A DNA stretch of 64,000 bases from JAGNXB01 sp964471595 (GTDB lineage Bacteria; Bacteroidota; Bacteroidia; Chitinophagales; Saprospiraceae), in contig CAYYGN010000008.1 in NCBI GenBank assembly GCA_964471595.1, forward strand, positions 28,764 to 92,763, given 5' to 3'. Below are positions 1 to 8,569 of this stretch, one piece after another. Both the position numbers and the translations under genes were made by a program. The stretch's first letter is position 1; each line of letters begins with the position of its first letter. The notes under the pieces were generated by a model. The model had not been told where the DNA came from. It was given only the letters and a program-made list of their open reading frames with translations, and searched no databases.

Positions 1-480
1 GTCCTGCGCTCGGAGAAAAAATTTTTACGTGCGAGTTGGCATGGCATTCCCATCAAATGCTTAAATTGTGGTGATATCGTGCATCTCAGTTATCGTTGAG
101 ATAGGTGGAATTATATGCAATTTTCTGAAATTCAATAAGATGCATGTGTATTTATTATATTAAGGTGCTAAACACGTTAAAGCTTGTTTTAAGGAAAAGG
201 CTGAATGCGCGGTACTTTTGGATCAAGGGCCGGGTGTCCATGGAGATGGAGTGCTTGCCGGATGGAGCAGGTCATCCGCTAAGGGATAACTTCCGGCAAA
301 CCCTTGATATGCTTGTCGTATATGGTATTTGTCCCAGGAAAATGCCGGGCAAAGCCGTGACAGGTGTACAATACGCTTATGATGGAATAAAGCTATAAGA
401 ATGCGACATGAAGTGTTACCGGAAGACAGCGCACAACCCCTAATTGACTATTCATTATCCAATCAAAATACGAGTTCAAT
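1..480. other. AT-rich stretch without a convincing gene
   Basis: I see no recognisable gene here. An 84-codon open frame (144-398, plus) has no family resemblance, no signal peptide and no clear start context, so I do not call it. The DNA is clearly more AT-rich than most of the window, like the orphan gene that follows. Confidence 0.5.
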
Positions 481-1122
481 ATGAAAAAGCTGGTGACTAT
501 TACTTTGTTGTCGGTAGTGTACGTGATGGCATTTGGTCAGAAAAGTAAAGATGTCAATGCCAAGTTATTTATGATAAATGGCAGTGTACTTGAGGGGACA
601 GTTCAAATGCCCGTCAAGAGCGATGGTGCAAAAATTTCCTTTGTACATTCTGGCACGGGTAAGAGAGAGTCGATAAAAAACGATGAAGTGGAATTTATGA
701 TGCTGACCCGGGACGATAAGTCCATACTTTTGAAAAGGAGTTATTTTAAAGATTATAAGTTATCCAGAACTGCGAAGGTGTCAAAATACAAATTATGGCT
801 TAGTGTTCAAAAAAATTGCAAGAATTTTGTCTCCTACCTTCTTGTCGCCGAATTTGACATCAATAAGAAAGGAAAGTTTTTGGATGTCTATTTAGATGGC
901 ATGGGCAAATATCTCGTCCAAAGAACTGGAGAAGAGCATCCTACGACTGTAGGGTTTGTTTTTTTGAATAAACCGGTTTCCTTCGGAACATTTGACAAAT
1001 CCAGAGCTGAAATGCTGGATATTTATTTCGGTAAGGACTCCGAGTATGTAAGTCACTTCAAAGGAGCAGACAAGGTCACTCATGATGAATTACTGAAATT
1101 CCTTGAGGAGTACTGCAAATGA
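481..1122 (+). CDS. Hypothetical secreted protein
   Basis: A 213-residue protein of unknown function. It opens with a clear signal peptide (positive MKK, hydrophobic stretch LVTITLLSVVYVMAF, probable cleavage after FGQ at residue 20), so it is exported to the periplasm or beyond. The mature part alternates short hydrophobic and charged segments, as in a beta-rich domain (LFMINGSVLEGTVQMP near residues 30-45 looks like the start of a small barrel). It has no lipobox, membrane helix or sorting domain. Base composition is AT-richer than the 2.7-34 kb genes, which may mean acquisition or a fast-evolving island gene. No operon partner: the next gene lies on the opposite strand. I do not recognise a family. 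Confidence 0.75.
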   Translation: MKKLVTITLLSVVYVMAFGQKSKDVNAKLFMINGSVLEGTVQMPVKSDGAKISFVHSGTGKRESIKNDEVEFMMLTRDDKSILLKRSYFKDYKLSRTAKVSKYKLWLSVQKNCKNFVSYLLVAEFDINKKGKFLDVYLDGMGKYLVQRTGEEHPTTVGFVFLNKPVSFGTFDKSRAEMLDIYFGKDSEYVSHFKGADKVTHDELLKFLEEYCK

Positions 1123-1294
1123 TTACATGACTGTTGAGATCCTGTTCAAGAAAGTACGGTTAAATCAATTACTGTGTTGTGAAGTAATCCTGCATGAAAT
1201 GAAAGCACAAGTATGGGATGGTAGCAGCAGGGCATCCTAAACAGGTATGGAGTGCATTAATTTTTCATCCCAATACCTGGGGAAAGACTGTTTC

Positions 1295-1750
1295 CTAAAG
1301 TGCGCCAGGGTTTGATGACACCGGTTTGAAAGCCACCGCCCGGACCTCGATCAGCAGGTGAGGATGGGGGAGCTGATGGACGGCTACCGTTGTCCGCGTG
1401 GGGCCATCTTCATTAAAATATTCGCCGTACACCTCATTGTAGCCGCCGAAGTCATTCATGTTCACCAGATAGGTGGTGATCTCCACCACATCCTCCAGGC
1501 CGGCGCCAACCGCCGCGAGGATATCGCGAATGTTTTCAATGACCGCCTTCGTCTGGACCCGGATGTCCAGGCGGGTGGTGCCCATCTCATCCACCTCCAC
1601 CCCCTCGAAAGTATTGTCCGGACGGCGGCTGCTCGTGCCCGAGACAAACAGGAAATCGCCCGCTCTTTTGACATGCGGGAATTTACCCCTCGGCCGGGCC
1701 TTGCCGGGGACGATTTTGCCTTCAACGGAAAGGGTGGTTTTTTTGGACAT
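1295..1750 (-). CDS. RidA/YjgF-family protein, 2-aminomuconate deaminase-like
   Basis: A 151-residue RidA-fold enzyme. The motif GDFLFVSGTSSRRPDN (about residues 31-46), the central TTYLVNMNDFGGYNEVY and the C-terminal RTTVAVHQLPHPHLLIEV with its conserved R and E fit the branch that includes 2-aminomuconate deaminase of the kynurenine/2-nitrobenzoate pathway; generic imine deaminase RidA is the alternative. Family knowledge: such proteins are trimeric and hydrolyse enamines or imines, releasing ammonia. No other tryptophan-degradation gene lies nearby, so the substrate is inferred. I start at 1750 (MSKKTT) rather than 1771, because a TATCTTTG promoter element at 1769-1776 would place the transcription start downstream of 1771. 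Confidence 0.85.
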   Translation of the reverse strand: MSKKTTLSVEGKIVPGKARPRGKFPHVKRAGDFLFVSGTSSRRPDNTFEGVEVDEMGTTRLDIRVQTKAVIENIRDILAAVGAGLEDVVEITTYLVNMNDFGGYNEVYGEYFNEDGPTRTTVAVHQLPHPHLLIEVRAVAFKPVSSNPGAL

Positions 1751-1768
1751 GGGTGGTGGCTTTCGCAC

Positions 1769-1776
1769 CAAAGATA
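1769..1776 (-). promoter_or_regulatory. Bacteroidota -7 element (TATCTTTG)
   Basis: On the minus strand this reads TATCTTTG, an exact match to the Bacteroidota -7 consensus TAnnTTTG, about 19 bases upstream of the chosen ATG of the RidA-type gene. No good TTG -33 element lies at the usual 19-base spacing, so the call rests on the -7 box alone. Confidence 0.5.
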
Positions 1777-1961
1777 AGCCAGACTTACCGCCTTGATGTG
1801 GTTAGATGCAAGATTGTTCCAAATTATTCTAATGGATAACTAATTCTTCGGGCTTCAGATCTGGCCTTGTTTTCTATGGTAATCTTCTTTCCTGGTTCAG
1901 CCTCGGTCGACTTGGGTCCAGATGCTTGTGGTCTGGAACCGGATGTTTATCGTCAGGGGTT

Positions 1962-1989
1962 GTTCCTTTTTGAGGCGCCAAAAAGGAAC
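1962..1989. repeat. 11-bp perfect inverted repeat around GGCGCC
   Basis: Arms GTTCCTTTTTG (1962-1972) and CAAAAAGGAAC (1979-1989) are perfect complements separated by six bases, with the palindrome GGCGCC at the centre. The T and A runs would allow it to act as a terminator in either direction, but no gene ends next to it. It may be a dispersed repeat element. Confidence 0.7.
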
Positions 1990-2235
1990 CAAAAAGCGCT
2001 TGTCGCCGAAATGCTCGCTGTTACTCGGCTCAATGCGGGTGATAATTCTTATGATCTGGATCTGGGTTTGGCACGTTGAAACTTCGAGGGCCTGCGCTGG
2101 TTTTCAGCGGGCGTGGTTTTTGTGGCCAGGGCTGGATGTTCCAGCTTGGCATAGGGGGAATCGCTCGTTTCAGCACCCCGCTGAAAAAGGCGCACACAAA
2201 CGTGATTGCCGAAGCCTTGGCGAAGGCAATTATAA

Positions 2236-2273
2236 GGGCCCTCTCCGTGTTTGAGGGCGAGCTGTACGGCGAC
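2236..2273 (+). repeat. Degenerate direct repeat, copy A
   Basis: The segment from GGGCCCTCT through GGCGAGCTGTACGGCGAC recurs imperfectly at 2592-2628, where the second block is GGCGAGCTGTTCGGCGAC. The spacing inside the two copies is nearly the same. I see no coding meaning; it suggests an old duplication within the repeat-rich spacer. Confidence 0.45.
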
Positions 2274-2323
2274 TTTTTTTGCTATGTGGGCATACGTCCG
2301 GCACTGTTCACGGTGTCCAATCG

Positions 2324-2419
2324 CCCGCCTTCGTTGAAACTATGGCGGACATTTTCCCGCCTTCGTTGAAACTATGGCGGACATTTTCCCGCCTACGTTG
2401 AAACTATAGCGGATAAAAT
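2324..2419. repeat. Three tandem 32-bp hairpin units
   Basis: Units start at 2324, 2356 and 2388, an exact 32-bp period. The first two are identical; the third carries a T-to-A and a G-to-A change and diverges at its end. Within the array GGCGG and CCGCC arms flank an eight-base spacer (ACATTTTC), so neighbouring units form small hairpins, while TTCGTTGAAACTAT lies between them. There are no variable spacers, so this is not a CRISPR array. It resembles a REP-like dispersed palindromic repeat. Confidence 0.8.
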
Positions 2420-2591
2420 GAGCGAACCTCGGGCCCATGCCAGAGGCTTGGCACAAGCCAATTAGCTACTCGGCTCCTTTACGTGGAGGAAAATGTTCGA
2501 ACTCTTCGGGGTTGGTTTTATCTTTCCGGCACTCGGCAGATAAAGGCGATCACTTCTTTGAAAGTCGAAATCAGGATGTATGCCATCAAAT

Positions 2592-2628
2592 GGGCCCTCT
2601 TAGTGCCAGTGGCGAGCTGTTCGGCGAC
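2592..2628 (+). repeat. Degenerate direct repeat, copy B
   Basis: Partner of the copy at 2236-2273: GGGCCCTCT, then about ten diverged bases, then GGCGAGCTGTTCGGCGAC. Similarity by eye is roughly three quarters of positions. Confidence 0.4.
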
Positions 2629-2728
2629 GTCTTTCCAAATTTGATTTAATGTTTTAGCTCTTTGTCATAATTAAGTTTATAAATTCAATATTTATATGGT
2701 TGCGTTCAATAATTATGTACAGCTAGGG

Positions 2729-3622
2729 TTAAACCTGCTCACACAGCAAGGGAATTTTTTCCCGGAATGCCCGAAGAATCCTGTGAAACAAGGTCCGGTC
2801 ATCCCGTATCCGGCGGCCGTCCAACTCGACCACCGGGGCCAGCTCTCCCATCGTGCCGCTGGCAAAGACCGCATCCGCCGTCCAGGCATCCGTCAGGGTC
2901 AGCGTCCGCTCCTCCACCGGAAGGCCCATCTCGCCGACCAGACGCATGACCGTCTCCCTCGTTATACCGGGCAGACAGGCATCGGCCGGAGGGGTCATGA
3001 CCCGCCCTCCCCGGATCAGGAAGACATTCGTGTCGTTGAACTCGGCCAGAAATCCGCGGTCGTCCAACATCAGGGCAAGATCCACACCGGCCGCATTGGC
3101 CTGGATCTTGGCCAGAATATTGTTCAGGAGGTTGTTGTGGTGGATGCGGGAATCCAGCATCGCAGGGCCGTTGCGCCGTACCGGCGAGGTGACGGCCTTC
3201 AGGCCCCGGTGGGTATCATATACCGGTGGTTTCCATTCCGCCAGGACGATCAGGCAGGGGCCCCGGGTATTCAACCTCGGATCCATGCCGGAGGTGATCT
3301 TTTCGCCGCGGGTGAGCGTCAGCCGGATGTGGGTGTCCCGGTCCATCCCGTTGGCGTGAAGGGTTTCGCGGATGGCGTGATTGATGGTCGCCGGGTCGGG
3401 AATCTCCGTAAAGGCCAGAGCATGCGCCGAATCGCGCAACCGCTCCAAATGGCGGCTCAGGCAAAGGATGCCTTCGGGATACACCCTCAGACCTTCCCAC
3501 ACGGCATCGCCGCCCTGCACGGCGCTGTCGAAGACGGATATCCGGGCTTCGGAGCGGGGCACAAGCCGGCCTCCCACATGGATCAGGATGTCGTCATTCC
3601 GGGGATCGTAGCGTTGCAACAT
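2729..3622 (-). CDS. Class IV aminotransferase (branched-chain/D-amino acid type)
   Basis: A 297-residue PLP-dependent fold-type IV aminotransferase. GDAVWEGLRVYPEGILCL (about residues 35-52) is the substrate-loop region of BCAT and D-amino acid aminotransferases. RIHHNNLLNNILAKIQAN in mid-protein carries the lysine I take as the PLP Schiff base (NNILAK), followed by FLAEFNDTNVFLI and the PLP-phosphate region PGITRETVM. The frame stays open well upstream, but the ATG at 3622 begins the recognisable domain and sits 10 bases after the sulfotransferase-like stop, so the two are co-transcribed. An amino-acid or amino-sugar precursor role is plausible; the pairing with a sulfotransferase fold makes plain IlvE less certain. 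Confidence 0.85.
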   Translation of the reverse strand: MLQRYDPRNDDILIHVGGRLVPRSEARISVFDSAVQGGDAVWEGLRVYPEGILCLSRHLERLRDSAHALAFTEIPDPATINHAIRETLHANGMDRDTHIRLTLTRGEKITSGMDPRLNTRGPCLIVLAEWKPPVYDTHRGLKAVTSPVRRNGPAMLDSRIHHNNLLNNILAKIQANAAGVDLALMLDDRGFLAEFNDTNVFLIRGGRVMTPPADACLPGITRETVMRLVGEMGLPVEERTLTLTDAWTADAVFASGTMGELAPVVELDGRRIRDDRTLFHRILRAFREKIPLLCEQV

Positions 3623-3632
3623 AAGTGAGACA

Positions 3633-4346
3633 TCAAAGGGCAAAGGACAGTAGTTCGCGGTAGGCAGGCAGGACGGCGGCATGGAGATCCCTGAAGGCTT
3701 TGGGCACGGACGGCGTATCGCTCCGGGGGGCGGCAAAACCGGTGGATCGATGGACACCGCCATACCAGTACGGCGCCCAAACGCCGTCCTCGGGAATACC
3801 ACCCGCCGGCCACGACAACATAGCGGGGTCCCAGGGTATTTCGAGGGCATGGCAAAGGCGCTGCAGGACACCCTCCGGGTCGGCCAGCAGGCGGCCGGCA
3901 TCCAATACCGGCGGCCGGCGTCCCGTGACATCCCGGCTCCATCGGAACAGGGACAGGGAAGCCTCCAGCCCTGTGTCCCGGACGGTAGGGACAGGGAGTA
4001 CTTTGGCCAGCGAGATGATGAGCGCTGCAGGGTCCCGGATCAAAAAGACGGGTTCCGTGTGCCGGATGAAATCCGGGTCCATGACGGCCAGATGATGGGC
4101 CATGTTTTTGACAAAGAGGTTTGGCCTGTCGGTACCGGCCAGCAGGTGCGCCTGGATCTCTTCGGCATTGTGTGGCTGGGCGGCCAGGACATCTTCCCGG
4201 CCGGGATGGTCCAGCCCGGTCTGGCGCAGATAATGGCCGTAAAAGGGCTCGTCCACCACCCGGGTATCGGCCCTTCGCGCAAAGGCGTACATCAACGCGG
4301 TGGACACGTTGCGCGGACCGGAAATGAGATGGATGATCCTGGACAT
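3633..4346 (-). CDS. Sulfotransferase-like P-loop protein
   Basis: A 237-residue protein of the sulfotransferase-like superfamily. The N-terminus IIHLISGPRNVSTALMYAF is the PAPS 5'-phosphate-binding loop in its SGPRNVST form; VDEPFYGHYL follows, and EPVFLIRDPAALIISLAKV corresponds to the 3'-phosphate site (RDP). By homology it would transfer sulfate from PAPS, but members of this subfamily are poorly characterised. The upstream in-frame extension (to 4430) is ignored because the conserved fold starts at MSRIIHL. It lies 62 bases after the DUF6311 gene and 10 before the class IV aminotransferase, so the three probably form one unit acting on a surface glycan, a lipid or a small metabolite. Confidence 0.75.
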   Translation of the reverse strand: MSRIIHLISGPRNVSTALMYAFARRADTRVVDEPFYGHYLRQTGLDHPGREDVLAAQPHNAEEIQAHLLAGTDRPNLFVKNMAHHLAVMDPDFIRHTEPVFLIRDPAALIISLAKVLPVPTVRDTGLEASLSLFRWSRDVTGRRPPVLDAGRLLADPEGVLQRLCHALEIPWDPAMLSWPAGGIPEDGVWAPYWYGGVHRSTGFAAPRSDTPSVPKAFRDLHAAVLPAYRELLSFAL

Positions 4347-4408
4347 ATTGTTCCCGATAAATGCGTCCTTGCGAAAGATACGGCGTTTGCCAATGGACCT
4401 GGCAGCGT

Positions 4409-6544
4409 TCACCTCAAACGCGCATAGCAATCCTGGTAGGTGTCAAAGACGGCGGTTTCAACCACCTGCCCGGCGTCATCCATCACGACCACCTGAATGC
4501 CCCTGCTGCGGTCGGCATGCGGATGACCGGCGACGTCCAACAGGGCCTCCGCGCCGCTGTCCATGCCGCCCGATTGCATCCGGAGGGGCACGGGGGCGGT
4601 AAAGGCGCCCCAGGAGGCGCCGGCGGCCATGTCCCACCGCAATGCATCATGGCCAATGGCTTCCCGGACGATGCGGCCCTCGTGGATGATGGCCAGCCAG
4701 GAATCCCTGTAAGCCAACCGGCCGACCCCGCTCCCGGCGGAGGCCAGCCACTCCCGGGCGGCCGGGCACAGATTTTCCGTCCCCTCGTCATAAATGGCCA
4801 GCAGGATGGTACGGGCAGCATGGCGTTCCAGAAATCCGTGCAGACCCTCCGCCAAACGGATGTCGGTCACCCGTCCCACGACAGGTAATGGCGCCTGGTC
4901 TCGCGTCCGGAATCCGGCGGGGACAACGACCTGGTAGCCGTCCCATTGCCACACATGGATGCGGCCTGCTTCGAGGTGGCGCGAAAGAGGCTCGAGGTAA
5001 TTGTCATTGGTGACCAGCACCCCCTGCGGAAACCGGCAGAAATCGCCCGTCTCCACGATGCGGTCGATCTCGGCCTGGAGGGCATAGCGCGCGTCGGTAT
5101 CATAGCGCGACAGGTATCCGGTCGTGACGGGGATGCGATACGGAGCGGCTAACAGGGAGAGGGTCAGGTAATCGTCGTGGTGGACGAGTTTGCGCTCGTA
5201 AGGCGGATAGACCAGCAGATGGGTGGCGGTCTGGAGCAGCGAATCCCACCGGGACGCTTCGGGATATACGAGGAAATGGCGGTTCATGCGCTCGTCCTTT
5301 TTCCAGAGCGGATACATATCGGCCACTTGGAGGATCAGCGCCGTCAGGACAAGGGCTCTCAGCGCCAGGGGCTTCCATCCTGCTTTGGCCATCCGGACGA
5401 TGGCGAGGACGGAAAGGGCATAGGCCGCCGGCCAAATGAAGCGCCCGCTGGAGCGGAACATGCCGGTGAAAGGATCCGAGTGGGGGAACTGTGTCAGGTA
5501 AAGCCCACCGGCCGTCCACTGATGACTGAGGGCAAACAGCGTCAATCCGGCAAGGGCAACATACCAGCCTTTGTAAGAGGAGTACGCGGGCAGAAAACGG
5601 GTGCGGTAAAGGGCCAGTCCGGCGGCGATGAGCAGGAGGAGGCCGATGCCGAGATAGGCATACCCTTCGTATTGGTTGGGATGGGCCTGGGGCAGAGAAG
5701 GGAGGAAAAGGCTGTGCGCCAGCGGATTGAAAAAGGTGAGCAGGTTGGCGGAGTATTCCCCGAATCCACCCGTGCGGGCATCATCCGAATCTACCTGAAA
5801 ATAGCCGATCAGCGCCCACAGGAGATAGATGCCACCGAGGATGCCGGCCAGCACGGCAGTCCTGTGCCGCCAATGGGTTTGCTTTTGCTGCCAGTACTGC
5901 CACCACACCGGCAGGGACAGCACAAAGATCATCAGGGTAAGGTAGGGGTGTATGGCCGCCGAGATCCCGGTCAGGGCGAGGACGGCCACGGGTGACGGGG
6001 TGAAGCCCTGGCGGGCACGCAGATCCTGGAGCCAGATGGCGAGGATGAGCCAGTGGGCGCACAGCGCATCGTGGCCCCAGCGGGCGAGCAGGAAGGGCGT
6101 CAGTCCCGACATGACACTCCCGGCCAGGAGGATCATGCGATCCCGTACCCCGGCCGTTTCCAGCAGTCGCCAGGCAAAGTACACCCCCAGGGCGTAACAG
6201 GCCAGGTACCACAAGCCGAAATATTGGAATGGCGCCTGCACCCATCCCAACAGGACCCGGAGCGGGATGGCCAGAAGCGGAATGGAATCGGTATAACCGA
6301 CATTGGTGGCCAGTGGCCAGGCGTAGTGGGCGATAGTGCCAAAGGGTACGGTCCAGGGGGAATGGTGGTAAAAAAACCACCCGATGTAATGGGCAGCGAT
6401 ATCCCCTCCCATCCGGGGCAGCCATTGGGTTTGGAGAGGGTTGAGAATGACCAGTCCGAACCGGACGGCCAGTAGCAGGACGGCGGCGGCAAATGACCAA
6501 AGCAGCACAGTCCGGACAGGGGTAACGGAAGCAGGTGAATTCAT
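4409..6544 (-). CDS. DUF6311-type polytopic membrane protein, probable GT-C glycosyltransferase
   Basis: A 711-residue inner-membrane protein. The N-terminal TM1 is followed by GGDIAAHYIGWFFYHHSPW (about residues 46-64) and GYTDSIPLLA, the hallmark of the DUF6311 family; the aspartates sit where GT-C enzymes carry their first-loop acidic motif. About ten to twelve hydrophobic helices fill residues 12-400, and a soluble periplasmic-looking domain makes up the last 300. Family knowledge supports a GT-C-like fold using a lipid-linked sugar; substrate and acceptor are unknown. It heads the unit that continues with the sulfotransferase-like and aminotransferase genes, and diverges from the ABC-F gene with an 86-base spacer. 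Confidence 0.75.
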   Translation of the reverse strand: MNSPASVTPVRTVLLWSFAAAVLLLAVRFGLVILNPLQTQWLPRMGGDIAAHYIGWFFYHHSPWTVPFGTIAHYAWPLATNVGYTDSIPLLAIPLRVLLGWVQAPFQYFGLWYLACYALGVYFAWRLLETAGVRDRMILLAGSVMSGLTPFLLARWGHDALCAHWLILAIWLQDLRARQGFTPSPVAVLALTGISAAIHPYLTLMIFVLSLPVWWQYWQQKQTHWRHRTAVLAGILGGIYLLWALIGYFQVDSDDARTGGFGEYSANLLTFFNPLAHSLFLPSLPQAHPNQYEGYAYLGIGLLLLIAAGLALYRTRFLPAYSSYKGWYVALAGLTLFALSHQWTAGGLYLTQFPHSDPFTGMFRSSGRFIWPAAYALSVLAIVRMAKAGWKPLALRALVLTALILQVADMYPLWKKDERMNRHFLVYPEASRWDSLLQTATHLLVYPPYERKLVHHDDYLTLSLLAAPYRIPVTTGYLSRYDTDARYALQAEIDRIVETGDFCRFPQGVLVTNDNYLEPLSRHLEAGRIHVWQWDGYQVVVPAGFRTRDQAPLPVVGRVTDIRLAEGLHGFLERHAARTILLAIYDEGTENLCPAAREWLASAGSGVGRLAYRDSWLAIIHEGRIVREAIGHDALRWDMAAGASWGAFTAPVPLRMQSGGMDSGAEALLDVAGHPHADRSRGIQVVVMDDAGQVVETAVFDTYQDCYARLR

Positions 6545-6630
6545 AGGGCCGTGACGGTGTAAAAGTAGGGCAAATGGCCGGTGTCAGCGACCCCGCGACG
6601 TGCGCCGTGATCAATCCCTACCTTTGGGGC

Positions 6631-8490
6631 ATGACCTGGCTCGAACTGGAAAATGTATCCAAATCCTACGGGGAGAAAATCCTCTTTGACCAGGTAAGCC
6701 TCCATATCAACAAGGGGCAAAAAGTGGGATTGGTGGCGCGCAACGGCTCCGGCAAAAGCACCCTCCTGCGGGTGGCCGCCGGTGTGGATCTGCCGGAGGG
6801 GGTCCATGCCCGTGTTCACCGGCATCCGGATTCGCACATGGCGTTTCTCGATCAGGACACCGGGTTTCCGGCCGGCCGGCGGGTCGGCGATGTGATCCTC
6901 GACGAGACGGACCCGGTCCTCCACCTGGTGCGCCGCTACCAGGACATGATGCGCAAGGATCCCGACAATCCCGCTTTGCAGGAACTCGTGCACGACATGG
7001 AGGAACGGGGAGGGTGGGCCCGCGAAGCCCGCATCCGTGAGGTGACGGGCAAACTCAATATCCCTGACCTGGACCAGGATGTGAGCCTGCTCTCCGGAGG
7101 GGAACGCAAGCGGGTGGCCCTGGCGCGGGTCATCCTCCGTGATCCGGATTTCCTGATTCTCGACGAGCCCACCAACCACCTCGATGTGGACATGATCGAG
7201 TGGCTGGAGCAATATCTCGGTCAAGCCGGGCTGACCTTGTTGATCGTGACCCACGACCGGTATTTTCTGGAAAATGTATGCGATACCATCGTCGAGCTGG
7301 AACGGGGGGAGTTGTTCAAGTACAAGGGTAACTATGCCGACTATCTGGAAAAGAAAATGAACCGGGAAGAAACGCGGGAGGCCGAATCCGGCAAGATGAA
7401 AAAACTGATGCTCCGCGAACTGGATTGGGTGCGCCGTTCTCCATCCGCGAGGGGCACCAAGGCCAAAGCCCGTGTGGACCGGTTTTACGAGCTGAAGGAA
7501 TTGGTCAACAAGCCCGGTCCCGACAAGGACCTCCAGATTGATCTCAAGGGCAGCCGGCTCGGCAGCAAGATTCTGGAGGCCCACTACCTGACCAAATCCT
7601 TTGGCGACCGGAAAATCATCGACCATTTCAACTACAATTTTCGCAAGGGGGAGAAGGTGGGGATAGTCGGGCCCAACGGCGCCGGAAAAACGACGTTTCT
7701 GCAACTGCTGACCGGGCAGCTCCGGCCTGACGGCGGAAAGATCGTCACCGGAGGGACGGTGGTTTTTGGCTATTACACCCAGTCGGGTCTCGATCTGAGC
7801 GGGGACAAAAAGGTGATTGATGTGGTGCAGGATATTGCCGAGTTTGTGCCGTTGGAAAAGGGCATGAAGCTCACCGCGCCCCAATTGCTGGAGCGGTTCC
7901 TGTTTCCCAGACCTCAACAACAGGTGTGGGTGTCCCAGCTCTCGGGGGGAGAAAAACGCCGCCTGCATCTGCTCACGGTGCTCATGCGCAACCCGAATGT
8001 CCTGATCCTCGACGAGCCGACCAACGACCTTGACATTCTCACGCTGAATATCCTGGAGGATTACCTGATGGATTTTCCGGGCGTGGTACTGATCGTCACC
8101 CACGACCGGTACTTCATGGACAAGATTGTTGACCACCTGTTCATTTTCGAAGGGGATGGCAAAATCCGGGACTTCAACGGGACCTGGTCGGAATACCGGC
8201 TTTGGGTAAAACAGCGGCAGGAGGAGAACCGTCGGCAGGAGTCGTCCGAACGTGCCGCGCCTGCCGTCCGCAAGTCCCGCACCCAGCACCCGCACCAAAA
8301 GGCGATCCAGCGTCTCGAAAAAGAAATTGCCGCCCTGGAAGCCCGCAGGGACGAGATCCATCTGCTGTTTACAGATACGGTGCCCGATCCCATGGACATC
8401 GCCCGGCTCAGCGCCGAGCTGGACCAGCTCAACCGGCAGATCGGGGAAAAGGAAGGAGAATGGATGCATTTGGTGGAAGACGACGCCTGA
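6631..8490 (+). CDS. ABC-F family ATP-binding protein (Uup-like)
   Basis: A 619-residue soluble protein with two ABC ATPase domains and no membrane segment. Domain 1 has Walker A GLVARNGSGKST (about residues 33-44), signature LSGGE and Walker B LDEPTNHLD; domain 2 has GIVGPNGAGKTT (about 344-355), LSGGE and LDEPTNDLD. The linker, rich in K/R/E and ending in ARVDRFYEL, is the ABC-F tRNA-contacting linker, and the last 70 residues form a charged coiled coil, as in Uup. Family knowledge: such proteins bind the ribosomal E site and act on translation or ribosome assembly. The start at 6631 (MTWLELENVS) is chosen because the upstream extension shows no similarity. Confidence 0.93.
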   Translation: MTWLELENVSKSYGEKILFDQVSLHINKGQKVGLVARNGSGKSTLLRVAAGVDLPEGVHARVHRHPDSHMAFLDQDTGFPAGRRVGDVILDETDPVLHLVRRYQDMMRKDPDNPALQELVHDMEERGGWAREARIREVTGKLNIPDLDQDVSLLSGGERKRVALARVILRDPDFLILDEPTNHLDVDMIEWLEQYLGQAGLTLLIVTHDRYFLENVCDTIVELERGELFKYKGNYADYLEKKMNREETREAESGKMKKLMLRELDWVRRSPSARGTKAKARVDRFYELKELVNKPGPDKDLQIDLKGSRLGSKILEAHYLTKSFGDRKIIDHFNYNFRKGEKVGIVGPNGAGKTTFLQLLTGQLRPDGGKIVTGGTVVFGYYTQSGLDLSGDKKVIDVVQDIAEFVPLEKGMKLTAPQLLERFLFPRPQQQVWVSQLSGGEKRRLHLLTVLMRNPNVLILDEPTNDLDILTLNILEDYLMDFPGVVLIVTHDRYFMDKIVDHLFIFEGDGKIRDFNGTWSEYRLWVKQRQEENRRQESSERAAPAVRKSRTQHPHQKAIQRLEKEIAALEARRDEIHLLFTDTVPDPMDIARLSAELDQLNRQIGEKEGEWMHLVEDDA

Positions 8491-8569
8491 GCGGTTTCTG
8501 TCCGCCGCGTTGGTCCTTTCATCGAAATCCGTCGGGGAGGCGGACGGGGTCGCTTATCTTTATACCACC

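Larger units (their letters stand above)
1777..2728. other. Non-coding, repeat-rich intergenic region
   Basis: About 950 bases with no gene I can support. Short open frames on the plus strand (for example 1867-2079, 2076-2369, 2437-2649) overlap one another and show no domain. The region holds a long inverted repeat, a tandem hairpin repeat and a degenerate duplication, listed separately. It looks like a graveyard of repeats between the convergent ends of the RidA-side and aminotransferase-side units. Confidence 0.6.

Noticed and set aside
144..398. 84-codon open frame in the AT-rich left end
   Set aside because: No domain, no signal, no promoter box; it could be a relic but nothing supports it.
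2324..2419. Possible CRISPR array
   Set aside because: The 32-bp units abut one another without variable spacers, there are only three, and no cas gene is in the window.
6541..8469. A 642-codon open frame on the minus strand
   Set aside because: It lies antisense to the ABC-F gene, has no domain and owes its length to GC-rich codon structure of the real gene.
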